In this document: in pieces, positions 45,923 through 54,253 of the stretch
Position numbering within the stretch: the first letter of the stretch is position 1
How the letters are laid out: the number at the start of each line of letters is the position of its first letter
Assembly: GCF_002909255.1 (NCBI RefSeq)
Contig: NZ_PIOB01000010.1
Coordinates: forward strand, 1-64,000
Direction: 5' to 3'
DNA from: Arenibacter hampyeongensis
Lineage (GTDB): Bacteria > Bacteroidota > Bacteroidia > Flavobacteriales > Flavobacteriaceae
Length of the DNA: 64,000 nucleotides
Notes under the pieces: generated by a model
What the model was told of the DNA's origin: nothing
Database searches by the model: none
What the model saw: only the letters and a program-made list of their open reading frames with translations
Program-made: the position numbers and the translations under genes

Positions 45923-46013
45923 ACAAGTATAAGGAAAGTATCACCACTAATCGACCTAAAAAATTACTTAGGACAATTTCTGATAAAAACAACGGCCCAA
46001 TTATTATTGGGAC
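45923..46013 (-). repeat. Duplicated promoter segment, copy 2
   Basis: These 91 bp match 42860-42950 without gaps. The palindrome is slightly damaged here (GGCCCAAT-TATT-ATTGGGAC, 45994-46013), whereas the operator half-sites and the -7-like element are intact. Confidence 0.85.
45924..45976 (-). promoter_or_regulatory. PUL promoter with operator copy E
   Basis: GACCT (45953-45957), 14 bp, GACAA (45972-45976), and TATACTTG on the minus strand (45924-45931) 21 bp away, exactly as in copy D. After the loss of the duplicated NPCBM-GH gene it now stands 214 bp before the paralogue-3 gene and probably drives it, with the pseudogene tail in the leader. Confidence 0.62.
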
Positions 46014-46105
46014 AATTAATTTTCCAAGTGCCAGAGGCCATTATTGGAAGGAAGAATGTAGCATTAAAACTGAATCATTGGGAACCAACACCAATATCCC
46101 ATTAA

Positions 46106-46149
46106 ATGACATATGTCATATTATGTTAATTATTACCGCCTGAATTTTG
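46106..46149 (+). promoter_or_regulatory. FNR/DNR-type box and promoter of the porin gene
   Basis: The palindrome ATGA-CATATG-TCAT (46106-46119) has the TGA-N6-TCA core of CRP/FNR-family sites. After 22 bp comes GAATTTTG (46142-46149), one base off TAnnTTTG. The same spacing is found before nirK and norC. Confidence 0.7.
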
Positions 46150-46175
46150 CCTCGGAAAAATCAACCAAAGCAATT

Positions 46176-47438
46176 ATGAAACTAAAGAAACCTCTTCAAA
46201 TTCTTTTATTTATCCTTTTATGCAGTCAAGCCCAGGCACAGTTGACAATAGATGCCGAATTACGTCCAAGGTTCGAATATAGACATGGCTTTAAAACCCT
46301 ATTCCCTGATAATGAAGACCCAGCCGCCTTTGTTTCACAACGGACCAGACTGAATACCAATTATGAAATTGACAAACTGACCTTCTACCTGAGTCTACAG
46401 GATGTCCGGATCTGGGGTGATGTACCTCAACTTAACAGCTCGGATAAAAATGGGGTCGGAATACATCAGGCATGGGGGGAAATTCAGCTAGATCCAAATT
46501 TTTTCCTGAAGGTGGGACGACAAGAAATTATTTATGACGACCACCGAATTTTTGGAGATGTAGGTTGGGCCCAGCAGGCCAGAAGTCACGATGCCGCCCG
46601 CCTGGAATATAAAAATTCCAGCTTCAATTTGGATCTGGGCTTTGCTTTTAACCAAAGTGATGAAAATTTAACCGGCACTACCTTGACCACCCCAGGAACT
46701 TATAAAAGCATACAATATTTGTGGGCCCATAATGAATGGAACAAATTCTCGGCAAGTTTTCTTTTCTTAAACAATGGTCTGCAATATATTGATGGTATCA
46801 ATCCCGACAACCACGAAACCAGGTTTAGCCAAACGCTCGGAACCCATTTAAATTATAAGGCCAATAATTTGAAGTTGACCTCAAATCTCTATTACCAATT
46901 CGGTAAGGACATAGCCAACAATGATTTAAGTGGATTTCTCCTATCTCTTGAGGGCAACTATACAGTTACAGCTAAATCCACATTGGGACTTGGGGTGGAA
47001 CTATTAAGCGGTAATGACAATGGATTACCTTCCAGCCAAGAAAACAAAGCTTTTAACCCCTTTTATGGAACCAATCATAAGTTTAACGGACTCATGGATT
47101 ATTTCTACGTCGGGAACCACACCAGCAGCGTAGGGCTTTTGGATATTTACGCCAATGCCAAGGTGGTGTTGAATGAGAAATCCAATTTAAATATTGCTAT
47201 TCACAACTTCTCAGCTGCAGCAGAAATAGGACCAAACAGTGAAAAGCAATTGGGGTCTGAACTGGATATCGCATACGGATATAAACTTCAAAAAGAAATA
47301 GGTATCAATGCAGGATATTCACATCTTTTTGCCTCTCAAGGCATGGAAACCATAAAAGGTAACTCCGATGGGAATACCAATAATTGGGGTTGGATAATGC
47401 TGACCATAAACCCTGTTTTGTTTACAAATAAGGATTAA
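46176..47438 (+). CDS. Alginate-export-family outer-membrane porin
   Basis: I choose ATG 46176 (MKLKKPLQ), which gives a clean signal peptide ending at AQAQ; the longer frame from 46113 would overlap the promoter. The mature part is a beta-barrel with alternating strands, and the region RPRFEYRHGF, FVSQRTRLNTNY and KVGRQEIIYDDHRIFGDVGW matches the Alginate_exp domain (PF13372). No alginate gene is near. It is the first gene of the denitrification island and has its own FNR-type box, so a role as a porin for nitrite or another anion or small solute under low oxygen is more likely than alginate export; this is inference. Confidence 0.8.
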   Translation: MKLKKPLQILLFILLCSQAQAQLTIDAELRPRFEYRHGFKTLFPDNEDPAAFVSQRTRLNTNYEIDKLTFYLSLQDVRIWGDVPQLNSSDKNGVGIHQAWGEIQLDPNFFLKVGRQEIIYDDHRIFGDVGWAQQARSHDAARLEYKNSSFNLDLGFAFNQSDENLTGTTLTTPGTYKSIQYLWAHNEWNKFSASFLFLNNGLQYIDGINPDNHETRFSQTLGTHLNYKANNLKLTSNLYYQFGKDIANNDLSGFLLSLEGNYTVTAKSTLGLGVELLSGNDNGLPSSQENKAFNPFYGTNHKFNGLMDYFYVGNHTSSVGLLDIYANAKVVLNEKSNLNIAIHNFSAAAEIGPNSEKQLGSELDIAYGYKLQKEIGINAGYSHLFASQGMETIKGNSDGNTNNWGWIMLTINPVLFTNKD

Positions 47439-47509
47439 TCCAAAGAAAAACTTAACCCAAGAACGATGTTTCCCGACATAATTTATCCATTTGAACGAAA
47501 TTCTACAAT

Positions 47510-47553
47510 ATGACAGTTATCATGTTTTTGTAGCAGTTTCAAAACTATTTTTG
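47510..47553 (+). promoter_or_regulatory. FNR/DNR-type box and promoter of nirK
   Basis: ATGA-CAGTTA-TCAT (47510-47523), then 22 bp, then TATTTTTG (47546-47553), a perfect TAnnTTTG. The box centre would lie close to -41 relative to the start of transcription, the class II activator position. Confidence 0.75.
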
Positions 47554-47612
47554 CCTGAATTAAAGACCTGAAAATCCTTTATTATTTCAATAAGCAACCT
47601 AAACAAATCATT

Positions 47613-49073
47613 ATGAATTCAAAATTGACAAAAAAAATATTCCTCTCCCTAATTATGGCTGTAGGAATGGGCAGTCTTATCCTCTCATGTGCAAAAAAGG
47701 AAAAGATAGTTTATGAAGACGCTGCTGATATTCCTGCTAATCGTGAAATGATTGCAGAATTAACATCCCCTCCCAATGTACCAACCCCAGTTGGTAAAAG
47801 AAAGGCCAAAAAACTTATAGTGGATATGGAAATATTGGAACAGGAAGGTGAAATGACCAACGGTGTTCGATATATATATTGGACTTTTGGAGGTACGGTA
47901 CCGGGAAGCTTTATAAGAACAAGGGTTGGTGACGAAGTAGAATTTCACCTAAAAAATCACCCTGAAAACAAATTGCCCCACAATATCGACTTACATGCCG
48001 TTACTGGTCCCGGTGGTGGTGCAGAGTCCTCCTTTGTAGCCCCTGGCCACGAGAAAGTATTCTCATTTAAAACTCTAAACCCCGGGTTGTATGTTTACCA
48101 CTGCGCAACAGCACCTGTAGGAATGCATATTGCCAACGGTATGTATGGTTTAATATTGGTAGAACCCGAAGGAGGTTTACCATTGGTAGATAAAGAATAT
48201 TACATTATGCAAGGCGACTTTTACACTAAAGGATCGAACGGTGAACGAGGTTTGCAGCCTTTTGATATGCAAAAAGCAGTTGATGAAAAGGCAGATTATG
48301 TAGTATTTAATGGGAAAATGGGAGCCTTGACAGGGGATAATGCCATTACTGCGAAGGTAGGAGAAACAGTACGCCTGTTCGTTGGCAACGGTGGACCAAA
48401 CCTAGTATCATCCTTTCATGTTATTGGTGAAATCTTCGACAAGGTACATGTTGAAGGTGGCGATTTGATCAATGAAAATGTACAAACTACCCTAATCCCA
48501 GCTGGCGGAGCCGCCATTGTAGAATTCAAGGTAGATGTTCCGGGAACATTTATACTGGTAGACCATTCCATTTTCAGGGCCTTTAACAAGGGAGCATTGG
48601 GTATGTTAAAAGTAGAAGGCGAAAAAAACAAGACTATCTATTCAGGAGAACTTGAAGACGGTATTTACCAACCTGAAGGTAGTGGTATTCAAAAAATGCC
48701 TTCGAACAACGGCGTTGTGGAATCTGAAATTCCGGCCAAATCCATGGAGGAAAAGATGGAATTTGGAAAAGCGACCTATATGCAGACCTGTTTTGCCTGT
48801 CACCAAGGAGAGGGCCAGGGTATTGCCAATGCATTTCCACCTTTGGCAAAATCGGACTACCTTAATGCCGATGTTAATCGCTCCATTGATATAGTATTAC
48901 ACGGAAAAACAGGTGAAATAACCGTAAACGGACAAAAATACAATAGTGTTATGACAGCACAGACCTTATCAGATGAAGAGGTTGCCAATGTACTTACCTA
49001 TGTGTACAATAGTTGGGGCAATTCCAAAAAGGACGTAACTCCGGCTATGGTTAAAAGTGTAAGAAATAAATAG
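47613..49073 (+). CDS. nirK: Copper nitrite reductase NirK fused to cytochrome c
   Basis: A 486-residue lipoprotein (Cys26 in LILSC) that reduces nitrite to NO. Two cupredoxin domains hold the type 1 copper ligands His123, Cys164, His172 and Met177, and the type 2 ligands His128, His163 and His318. The catalytic Asp126 (HNIDLH) and His269 (SSFHVIG) are present. From about residue 380 a class I cytochrome c domain follows, with CFACH (Cys393, Cys396, His397) and probable axial Met447. This three-domain form can take electrons through its own haem. It leads the unit nirK, nirV and sco; nirV starts 19 bp after it. Confidence 0.95.
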   Translation: MNSKLTKKIFLSLIMAVGMGSLILSCAKKEKIVYEDAADIPANREMIAELTSPPNVPTPVGKRKAKKLIVDMEILEQEGEMTNGVRYIYWTFGGTVPGSFIRTRVGDEVEFHLKNHPENKLPHNIDLHAVTGPGGGAESSFVAPGHEKVFSFKTLNPGLYVYHCATAPVGMHIANGMYGLILVEPEGGLPLVDKEYYIMQGDFYTKGSNGERGLQPFDMQKAVDEKADYVVFNGKMGALTGDNAITAKVGETVRLFVGNGGPNLVSSFHVIGEIFDKVHVEGGDLINENVQTTLIPAGGAAIVEFKVDVPGTFILVDHSIFRAFNKGALGMLKVEGEKNKTIYSGELEDGIYQPEGSGIQKMPSNNGVVESEIPAKSMEEKMEFGKATYMQTCFACHQGEGQGIANAFPPLAKSDYLNADVNRSIDIVLHGKTGEITVNGQKYNSVMTAQTLSDEEVANVLTYVYNSWGNSKKDVTPAMVKSVRNK

Positions 49074-49092
49074 AATCAATCCAAATTAAAAA

Positions 49093-49896
49093 ATGATATT
49101 GAGTCCCTTTTTTAAAGTAGCTTTTACACTGATAGGAATCATAGCAGTAAATATTGTTTCTGCCCAATCAGAGCATATGGTTACCGTTAAAGGAGGGACT
49201 TATATTCCCCTATATGGTGTAGATTCAACAGCGGTCACCGTAGAGGAGTTTTCGATGGACGTATACCCGGTAACGAATAAGGAGTATTTAAAGTTTGTAC
49301 AGGAATATCCCGAATGGAAAAAAAGTACGGTTAAGCGATTGTTTGCCGACGGCAATTATTTAGTGAATTGGGAAAGTGATGAATCCTTTGGAAATCAATT
49401 GGCCGACGATGCAGCGGTTACCAACGTTTCTTGGTTTGCCGCCAGGAAATATTGCGAATGCCAAGGAAAAAGGTTACCAACTGTTGATGAGTGGGAATAT
49501 GCCGCAATGGCCGATAAAAGCAATCCAGATGCGCGTAAAAAAGAGTCCTATAATCAGCTAATTCTAGATTGGTACGAAGCTCCAAAAACATTTAACAATG
49601 CTATAGGTTCCACTTTTAAAAATTACTGGGGCATTTATGACCTTCACGGCCTTGTATGGGAATGGACGATGGACTTTAATTCCGTTTTAATCTCCGGTGA
49701 ATCCAGAAAGGATGTAGACAAGGATAGTAATCTTTTTTGTGGAAGCGCTGCAGTTGGAGCGTCGGACTTAATGAACTATGCCGCTTTTATGCGCTATGCT
49801 TTTAGAGGCAGTCTAAAAGCTAATTATGCCATAAGGAATTTAGGATTCCGATGTGTAAAGACCAATGGATCCAACAATAAAAACCTAACTTACTAA
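49093..49896 (+). CDS. nirV: NirV-like formylglycine-generating-enzyme-fold protein
   Basis: A 267-residue secreted protein (signal ends near VSAQ) of the FGE-sulfatase/SUMF1 fold. Landmarks are VKGGTYIPL, DVYPVTNKEYLKFV, AAVTNVSWFAARKYCECQGKRLPTVDEWEYAA, given here as adjoining pieces of one conserved block, HGLVWEWTMDF, and AIRNLGFRCV at the end. NirV proteins next to nirK have this fold. The exact role is unknown; no sulfatase gene is near, so a sulfatase-activating function is unlikely. It lies between nirK and sco, 4 bp before the latter. Confidence 0.85.
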   Translation: MILSPFFKVAFTLIGIIAVNIVSAQSEHMVTVKGGTYIPLYGVDSTAVTVEEFSMDVYPVTNKEYLKFVQEYPEWKKSTVKRLFADGNYLVNWESDESFGNQLADDAAVTNVSWFAARKYCECQGKRLPTVDEWEYAAMADKSNPDARKKESYNQLILDWYEAPKTFNNAIGSTFKNYWGIYDLHGLVWEWTMDFNSVLISGESRKDVDKDSNLFCGSAAVGASDLMNYAAFMRYAFRGSLKANYAIRNLGFRCVKTNGSNNKNLTY

Positions 49897-49900
49897 GGAT

Positions 49901-50605
49901 ATGAAGAAAATTTTCAATGCCGGATTGCTATGCCTTTTGGTCGTTAATCTTATAGGGTGCAATACAAAAAATTCAACCAAAACAACAGCAGAAAAATACC
50001 AGTGCCCCATGCATTGCGAGGGAGACAAGACCTATGACCAGCCCGATAAATGTAGTGTTTGTAAAATGGATCTTCAGCTACTGGCCAAGAACAACAAAAA
50101 GGAGGGTGAAATCTCAGAGTTATCCATTTATAATCTCCCATCCAAATGGACCAATCAAAACAATGCGGAAATACAGTTAAAGGCGCTGAAAGGAGATGTA
50201 TTGGTCATGGTCATGATCTACACCTCTTGTCAGACGGCATGCCCTAGATTGGTTGCAGACATGCGAGGTATAGAAGAACAAATCCCCGCGGACAAAAAGG
50301 ACCAGGTTACCCTTGTTTTTGTTAGCATAGACCCTGAAACAGATACACCACAGCGTTTAAAGGAATTTGCCAAGGAAAACCAAATGGACTCTAAAAAATG
50401 GGTGTTTCTAAGAGGTTCGGAAGCGGACACACGTGAATTTTCAGCAGTACTGGCGGTCAACTACAAGAAAATATCTCCCATGGATTTTTCACATTCCAAC
50501 ATCATAAGCGTTTTTGATCAGGAAGGGGAATTGGCCTATCAACAAGAAGGCTTGGGAGTAAACAATAAAGAAACTGTATCCAAAATTATAGAATTGGTGC
50601 AGTAA
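49901..50605 (+). CDS. Sco/SenC copper chaperone with N-terminal metal-binding motif
   Basis: A 234-residue lipoprotein (lipobox NLIGC near residue 20). First comes a heavy-metal-binding segment YQCPMHCEGD...CSVCKMDL (about 34-63), related to the YHS/HMBD motif of copper ATPases. Then comes a SCO1/SenC thioredoxin-fold domain with the copper ligands of CxxxC (TSCQTACPR) and His in DFSHSN, plus VFVSIDPETDTP. It probably delivers copper to NirK, whose operon it closes. It converges with norF, 63 bp away. Confidence 0.9.
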   Translation: MKKIFNAGLLCLLVVNLIGCNTKNSTKTTAEKYQCPMHCEGDKTYDQPDKCSVCKMDLQLLAKNNKKEGEISELSIYNLPSKWTNQNNAEIQLKALKGDVLVMVMIYTSCQTACPRLVADMRGIEEQIPADKKDQVTLVFVSIDPETDTPQRLKEFAKENQMDSKKWVFLRGSEADTREFSAVLAVNYKKISPMDFSHSNIISVFDQEGELAYQQEGLGVNNKETVSKIIELVQ

Positions 50606-50668
50606 ACTTCCGTTGTATTATCGACATTTTGTTTTTATCTGCACTTAGCGTTAAAAAATAACCTCCAA

Positions 50669-50902
50669 TTATACGATTAATATTATGGTCATAAACACCA
50701 ATAAAAACAGTACCAGGCTTGTCTGCCAAAAGGAGTTTGCCCTTTTGAGTTCCATGAAATAAAAGGCTACTGCCATAAATTTCAAAAAGGCCAATCCCAG
50801 GATGGCCAATGCCACATATTGAAAGTTGGAACCCGCCATAAATGCGGAGGTCAAGGTAAACAGCATCAAAAATACCCAAGTAATAAAAAAAGTGTTTTTC
50901 AT
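50669..50902 (-). CDS. norF: NorF-like small membrane protein (COX4-like)
   Basis: A 77-residue protein with three hydrophobic segments and the central motif FMAVAFYFMELKRAN, as in the bacterial cytochrome c oxidase subunit IV family and NorF. It starts 9 bp after norE and ends the nor operon. NorF supports NO reductase activity or maturation; its molecular role is not known. Confidence 0.8.
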   Translation of the reverse strand: MKNTFFITWVFLMLFTLTSAFMAGSNFQYVALAILGLAFLKFMAVAFYFMELKRANSFWQTSLVLFLLVFMTIILIV

Positions 50903-50911
50903 ACTTTCAAC

Positions 50912-51493
50912 TTAATAAATTAAATAGATAATTGGGAACAGCAGTAGCCAAATTAAATCGCACATATGCCAAAATGCAGCACTTGCCTCAACATCCTCCA
51001 ATTCTAAATTCTGTGGATTTCTGGACATACTGTGCAGTACCGTCCATAAAATTATTAAGCCTACAACCACGTGCACCACATGAAATAGGGTCAACATCCA
51101 ATAATAGGTGAAAAATGTATTGTAGGACAGAATTAGCCCTGCTTCAATTTTATCCCAATATTCCAATCCCTTCAAAATCAGAAACAGTACTCCGCCAAGC
51201 ATCGTTAATTTCAGAAAGAATGATGCTCTATGAATGTTTTTCTCCTTTAACAATTGAACTGTTCTCGCCATAAAAAAGCCACTGGTCAACAGAAATATGG
51301 TATTTATAGCCCCAAAGGTAGGATTTAGGAGTATTCTGGAGGCATGAAACACTTCCGGCTCTTGTCGGCCAGAAATCGTCATAAAAATAAGTGCTATGCC
51401 AAAGGTAAACAGTTCCAAAAAAATAATGATCCACATTAAAATTCCCCCTGGAGGATAATAAACGTTTTTTGGGTTTATTGTAGGTGTGTCCAT
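50912..51493 (-). CDS. norE: NorE-like cytochrome c oxidase subunit III homologue
   Basis: A 193-residue membrane protein with five predicted helices of the COX3 family: GGILMWIIIFLELFTFG near the start, MARTVQLLKEKNIHRASFFL, and the final HVVHVVVGLIILW and AAFWHMCDLIWLLLFPIIYLIY. Five-helix COX3-like proteins next to nor genes are NorE. It starts 4 bp after norD. No other oxidase subunit is encoded nearby, so a NO reductase accessory role fits better than an oxidase role. Confidence 0.85.
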   Translation of the reverse strand: MDTPTINPKNVYYPPGGILMWIIIFLELFTFGIALIFMTISGRQEPEVFHASRILLNPTFGAINTIFLLTSGFFMARTVQLLKEKNIHRASFFLKLTMLGGVLFLILKGLEYWDKIEAGLILSYNTFFTYYWMLTLFHVVHVVVGLIILWTVLHSMSRNPQNLELEDVEASAAFWHMCDLIWLLLFPIIYLIY

Positions 51494-51497
51494 AATA

Positions 51498-53267
51498 TTA
51501 ACGTTGGTGTTTTATTTTTTCATACAGCTTTACCAAAGACTGTAGCAATTCTACCGGAGTAGTCAAAATTTGATAGTGGTTTTGCCCGAACATCTGTGGC
51601 AAATAATATTTAGCCTGGGCCTCTATGGCCAGGGCATAGGAATTGATATTGCGTTGATTAAGTTCCCTTAGTGCCTGTTTAACGTCATTGACACCGTATT
51701 GCCCTTCGTATTTATCATAATCGTTGGGTTTTCCATCCGAGATTAGGATAACCCATTTGTTTTTGCTGTCCCGCTTGTCCATCAAGGCACCGGAATGTCT
51801 TAGGGCCGCCCCAATACGAGTGTATCCAGAGGGTTCTACCGCCCCTATTTTGTGTTTGGCCCTGTTCCAATCCTCATCAAAATCCTTTAAGCCTAAATAC
51901 GTTGTATAATTCCTGGTTTTGGAGTAAAAGCTGTTGATGGAAAAATCAACTCCAAATTCGTTCAGTATTTCGCCGAAAATAATGGATACCTGTTTCTCCA
52001 CATCAATAACCTTATTCCCCGCGGCATAGCCATCGCTGGAAAGACTTATGTCCAAAAGAATCAATATGGAAAGGTCCTTTTCCTTTTTTCGATTGGATAA
52101 ATAAATTTTTTCAGAAGGCGTCTTTTTGGAATGTATATCCACAAAAAGATCCGTAATGGCATCCAGATCAAACTCATCTCCCTGTGTTTGTCTTCTTTGT
52201 TGTTGGTATTTATTATTTACCGAAGTCAACATTTTTCGCAATCCCAACAAGGTGGAAGCATTATTTTGAAGCGTATTTTTATAATATGTACTGTCCTGCT
52301 TTATTTGCGCCTTAGGGTATACCTTGCAATAATTGGGCTTATAGGCATGCTTCGAAAAATTCCATTCATCATAGGCTATATGAAATTCCTTGGAGTCCAA
52401 TTCCACACTTTCCGAGACATTTGTATTCTCCATAAAATCGGCCTGATAAATGGAATGCACGGGATCGTCTACCCGAACCGTATGTTTCATATTTAAGTCT
52501 TCCAGAGCGTTGGAGTGGTCGTCCAGTTCATCCTCGCCATCAAAATCGCGCCAGCCACCCTCCCATTCCTCCGCAGTTTCCACCTTTTCAAAATTATGTA
52601 ACAGAACGTAATCCTCTTGGGCCTTTTTATCAATTTCCAATGTGGTGACCTCCTCTACCGCATTGGCCTTTAAAATAGTATTTATCTCTTCTTGTATAGC
52701 CTTTTTGGCCAATTCTGAAATATTTTTCAGAACTTCATCAGAGACTAACTCAGCCTCATTACACATCCATTTCCCATAAATAAAGGAATAATCCGTAGGT
52801 TTTTTTTCCGTTTTAAAGGATTCAAAATGCGATGTAAGTTCCTGATGAATGGTAACGGACATCGGAAACTCTTTAAACACAATTGGCAATACTTCTTTTG
52901 CCGCCAAATAGGCGTTTTCCCTTGCCATTTCCAAGGTATGCTCCTCCGCCTTTTCAAAATTGGATTCCAAGTTTTTCTGGACCGATAAATACACAATCCG
53001 AAAAAGGTAAAATGCTTTGTTCTGAATTTCTGAAGGAAATTCCGCAAATCGTCCCGGAAGAAAAAAACTATTGTTTTTATAGCCACCCTCACGTTCCGCT
53101 TCAAAAATTTCTATTGGTTTGCCTGTAATTGCCCTAGCAAAAATGGCAAGTCGAGGTTTAATATCATTTAACCTAACGGCATGCCCTTCAGCCGCAAGAA
53201 ATTTCTTTTTACGACGTTTAAGGAATCCTGCTACTTTACTAAATAAGTATTCATCCGGTTCAAACAT
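51498..53267 (-). CDS. norD: NorD, VWA-domain NO reductase activation protein
   Basis: A 589-residue soluble protein. The C-terminal von Willebrand A domain (about 395-585) has the MIDAS motif LLDISLSSDG (DxSxS), GYTRIGAALRHSG with the MIDAS Thr, and ILISDGKPND. The N-terminal 390 residues are helical with an acidic middle part (EGGWRDFDGEDELDDHSN). NorD works with the MoxR ATPase NorQ to insert the non-haem iron of NorB. It starts 37 bp after norQ. Confidence 0.92.
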   Translation of the reverse strand: MFEPDEYLFSKVAGFLKRRKKKFLAAEGHAVRLNDIKPRLAIFARAITGKPIEIFEAEREGGYKNNSFFLPGRFAEFPSEIQNKAFYLFRIVYLSVQKNLESNFEKAEEHTLEMARENAYLAAKEVLPIVFKEFPMSVTIHQELTSHFESFKTEKKPTDYSFIYGKWMCNEAELVSDEVLKNISELAKKAIQEEINTILKANAVEEVTTLEIDKKAQEDYVLLHNFEKVETAEEWEGGWRDFDGEDELDDHSNALEDLNMKHTVRVDDPVHSIYQADFMENTNVSESVELDSKEFHIAYDEWNFSKHAYKPNYCKVYPKAQIKQDSTYYKNTLQNNASTLLGLRKMLTSVNNKYQQQRRQTQGDEFDLDAITDLFVDIHSKKTPSEKIYLSNRKKEKDLSILILLDISLSSDGYAAGNKVIDVEKQVSIIFGEILNEFGVDFSINSFYSKTRNYTTYLGLKDFDEDWNRAKHKIGAVEPSGYTRIGAALRHSGALMDKRDSKNKWVILISDGKPNDYDKYEGQYGVNDVKQALRELNQRNINSYALAIEAQAKYYLPQMFGQNHYQILTTPVELLQSLVKLYEKIKHQR

Positions 53268-53304
53268 AGGAACGATAATTCTTGATTGGAAAGTGGCAAT
53301 TGCG

Positions 53305-54138
53305 TTAAATCATTAGGTCACATAAATCAGCTAGCGATTCAGTTATCTCAAGATCATCGGTGAGGGGCTCTACAACGGCTACCCTGACGGCCAAGCGTTT
53401 TGGCAAACCGGAATGGATCAATTTGGCCGCATCCACCAACAATCGCGTAGATACAGTTTCAGTAAGGCCCAATTCTGTTAAATTGCGAATTTTATTGGCA
53501 ATATTTACCAGTTTTTTGGCAACGGACATCTCCAGATCGGTTTCATTCACCAATATTTCCGCCTCATCTTTTGGACTGGGATAATTAAAGGATAGGGCTA
53601 CAAAGCGCTGTCGTGTCGACGGTTTCAATTCCTTAAATCCTTTTTGGTACCCTGGGTTAAAGGAAGCGACCAACATAAAATCCTTATCGGCTTTTATGGT
53701 TTCCCCCAACTTATCCAAATACAATTCCTTCCTATGGTCGGTAAGGGAGTGTATTGCCACGATTACATCTGGTCTGGCCTCCGCAATCTCATCCATATAT
53801 AATATTGCCCCTTGCTTTACTGCCCTGGTCAAAGGTCCATCCAACCAAACAGTTTCCGCACCCTTGATTATAAAACGACCAATTAGATCGGTAGAGGAGG
53901 TTTCTTCATGACAGGAGATAGTGAAAAGTGGTCTATTAAGCTGATGGGCCATGTACTCCACAAAACGGGTTTTCCCGGTGCCTGTAGGTCCTTTTAAGAG
54001 GATTGGTATCTTACATTTATAGGCTTGAACAAAAACATCAACTTCTTTTGCTATTGGTCTATAAAAGGGAATATCGTCTCCTAAAAACGGCATATCGGTC
54101 TGTGATTTTGTCAAGGAGTTTTGGGTTAAAGTATTCAT
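53305..54138 (-). CDS. norQ: NorQ, MoxR-type AAA+ ATPase
   Basis: A 277-residue AAA+ protein of the MoxR group. Walker A is LLKGPTGTGKTRF (about 47-59), Walker B is ILYMDEIAEARPD, sensor 1 is VASFNPGYQ, and the arginine region is PSTRQRFVAL. It partners with NorD to activate NO reductase. A 115-bp gap with an inverted repeat separates it from norB, the largest gap in the operon besides norC-norB. Confidence 0.93.
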   Translation of the reverse strand: MNTLTQNSLTKSQTDMPFLGDDIPFYRPIAKEVDVFVQAYKCKIPILLKGPTGTGKTRFVEYMAHQLNRPLFTISCHEETSSTDLIGRFIIKGAETVWLDGPLTRAVKQGAILYMDEIAEARPDVIVAIHSLTDHRKELYLDKLGETIKADKDFMLVASFNPGYQKGFKELKPSTRQRFVALSFNYPSPKDEAEILVNETDLEMSVAKKLVNIANKIRNLTELGLTETVSTRLLVDAAKLIHSGLPKRLAVRVAVVEPLTDDLEITESLADLCDLMI

Positions 54139-54157
54139 GTTAATTTATTTAATTAAG

Positions 54158-54234
54158 AAGGCCTAAAAAGTCAGGGGAACGGGGGGTATCGATGTATAGC
54201 CAAAACTAATATCATCAATTTCTTCTTAGGCCTT
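54158..54234. repeat. Inverted repeat in the norB-norQ gap
   Basis: AAGGCCTAA (54158-54166) and TTAGGCCTT (54226-54234) form a 9-bp stem around a 59-nt loop. A T run follows only on the plus strand, against the direction of the operon. It might be an mRNA processing or stability element; the role is not clear. Confidence 0.45.
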
Positions 54235-54253
54235 TTTTAAATATTTCGTATTA

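Noticed and set aside
46113..46175. Longer N-terminus of the porin
   Set aside because: It would place the start codon inside the FNR-type palindrome and hide the signal peptide behind 21 residues.
49093..49896. Sulfatase-activating enzyme for the PUL
   Set aside because: The fold is that of a formylglycine-generating enzyme, but the gene sits between nirK and sco and no sulfatase is in the window, so NirV is the better name.
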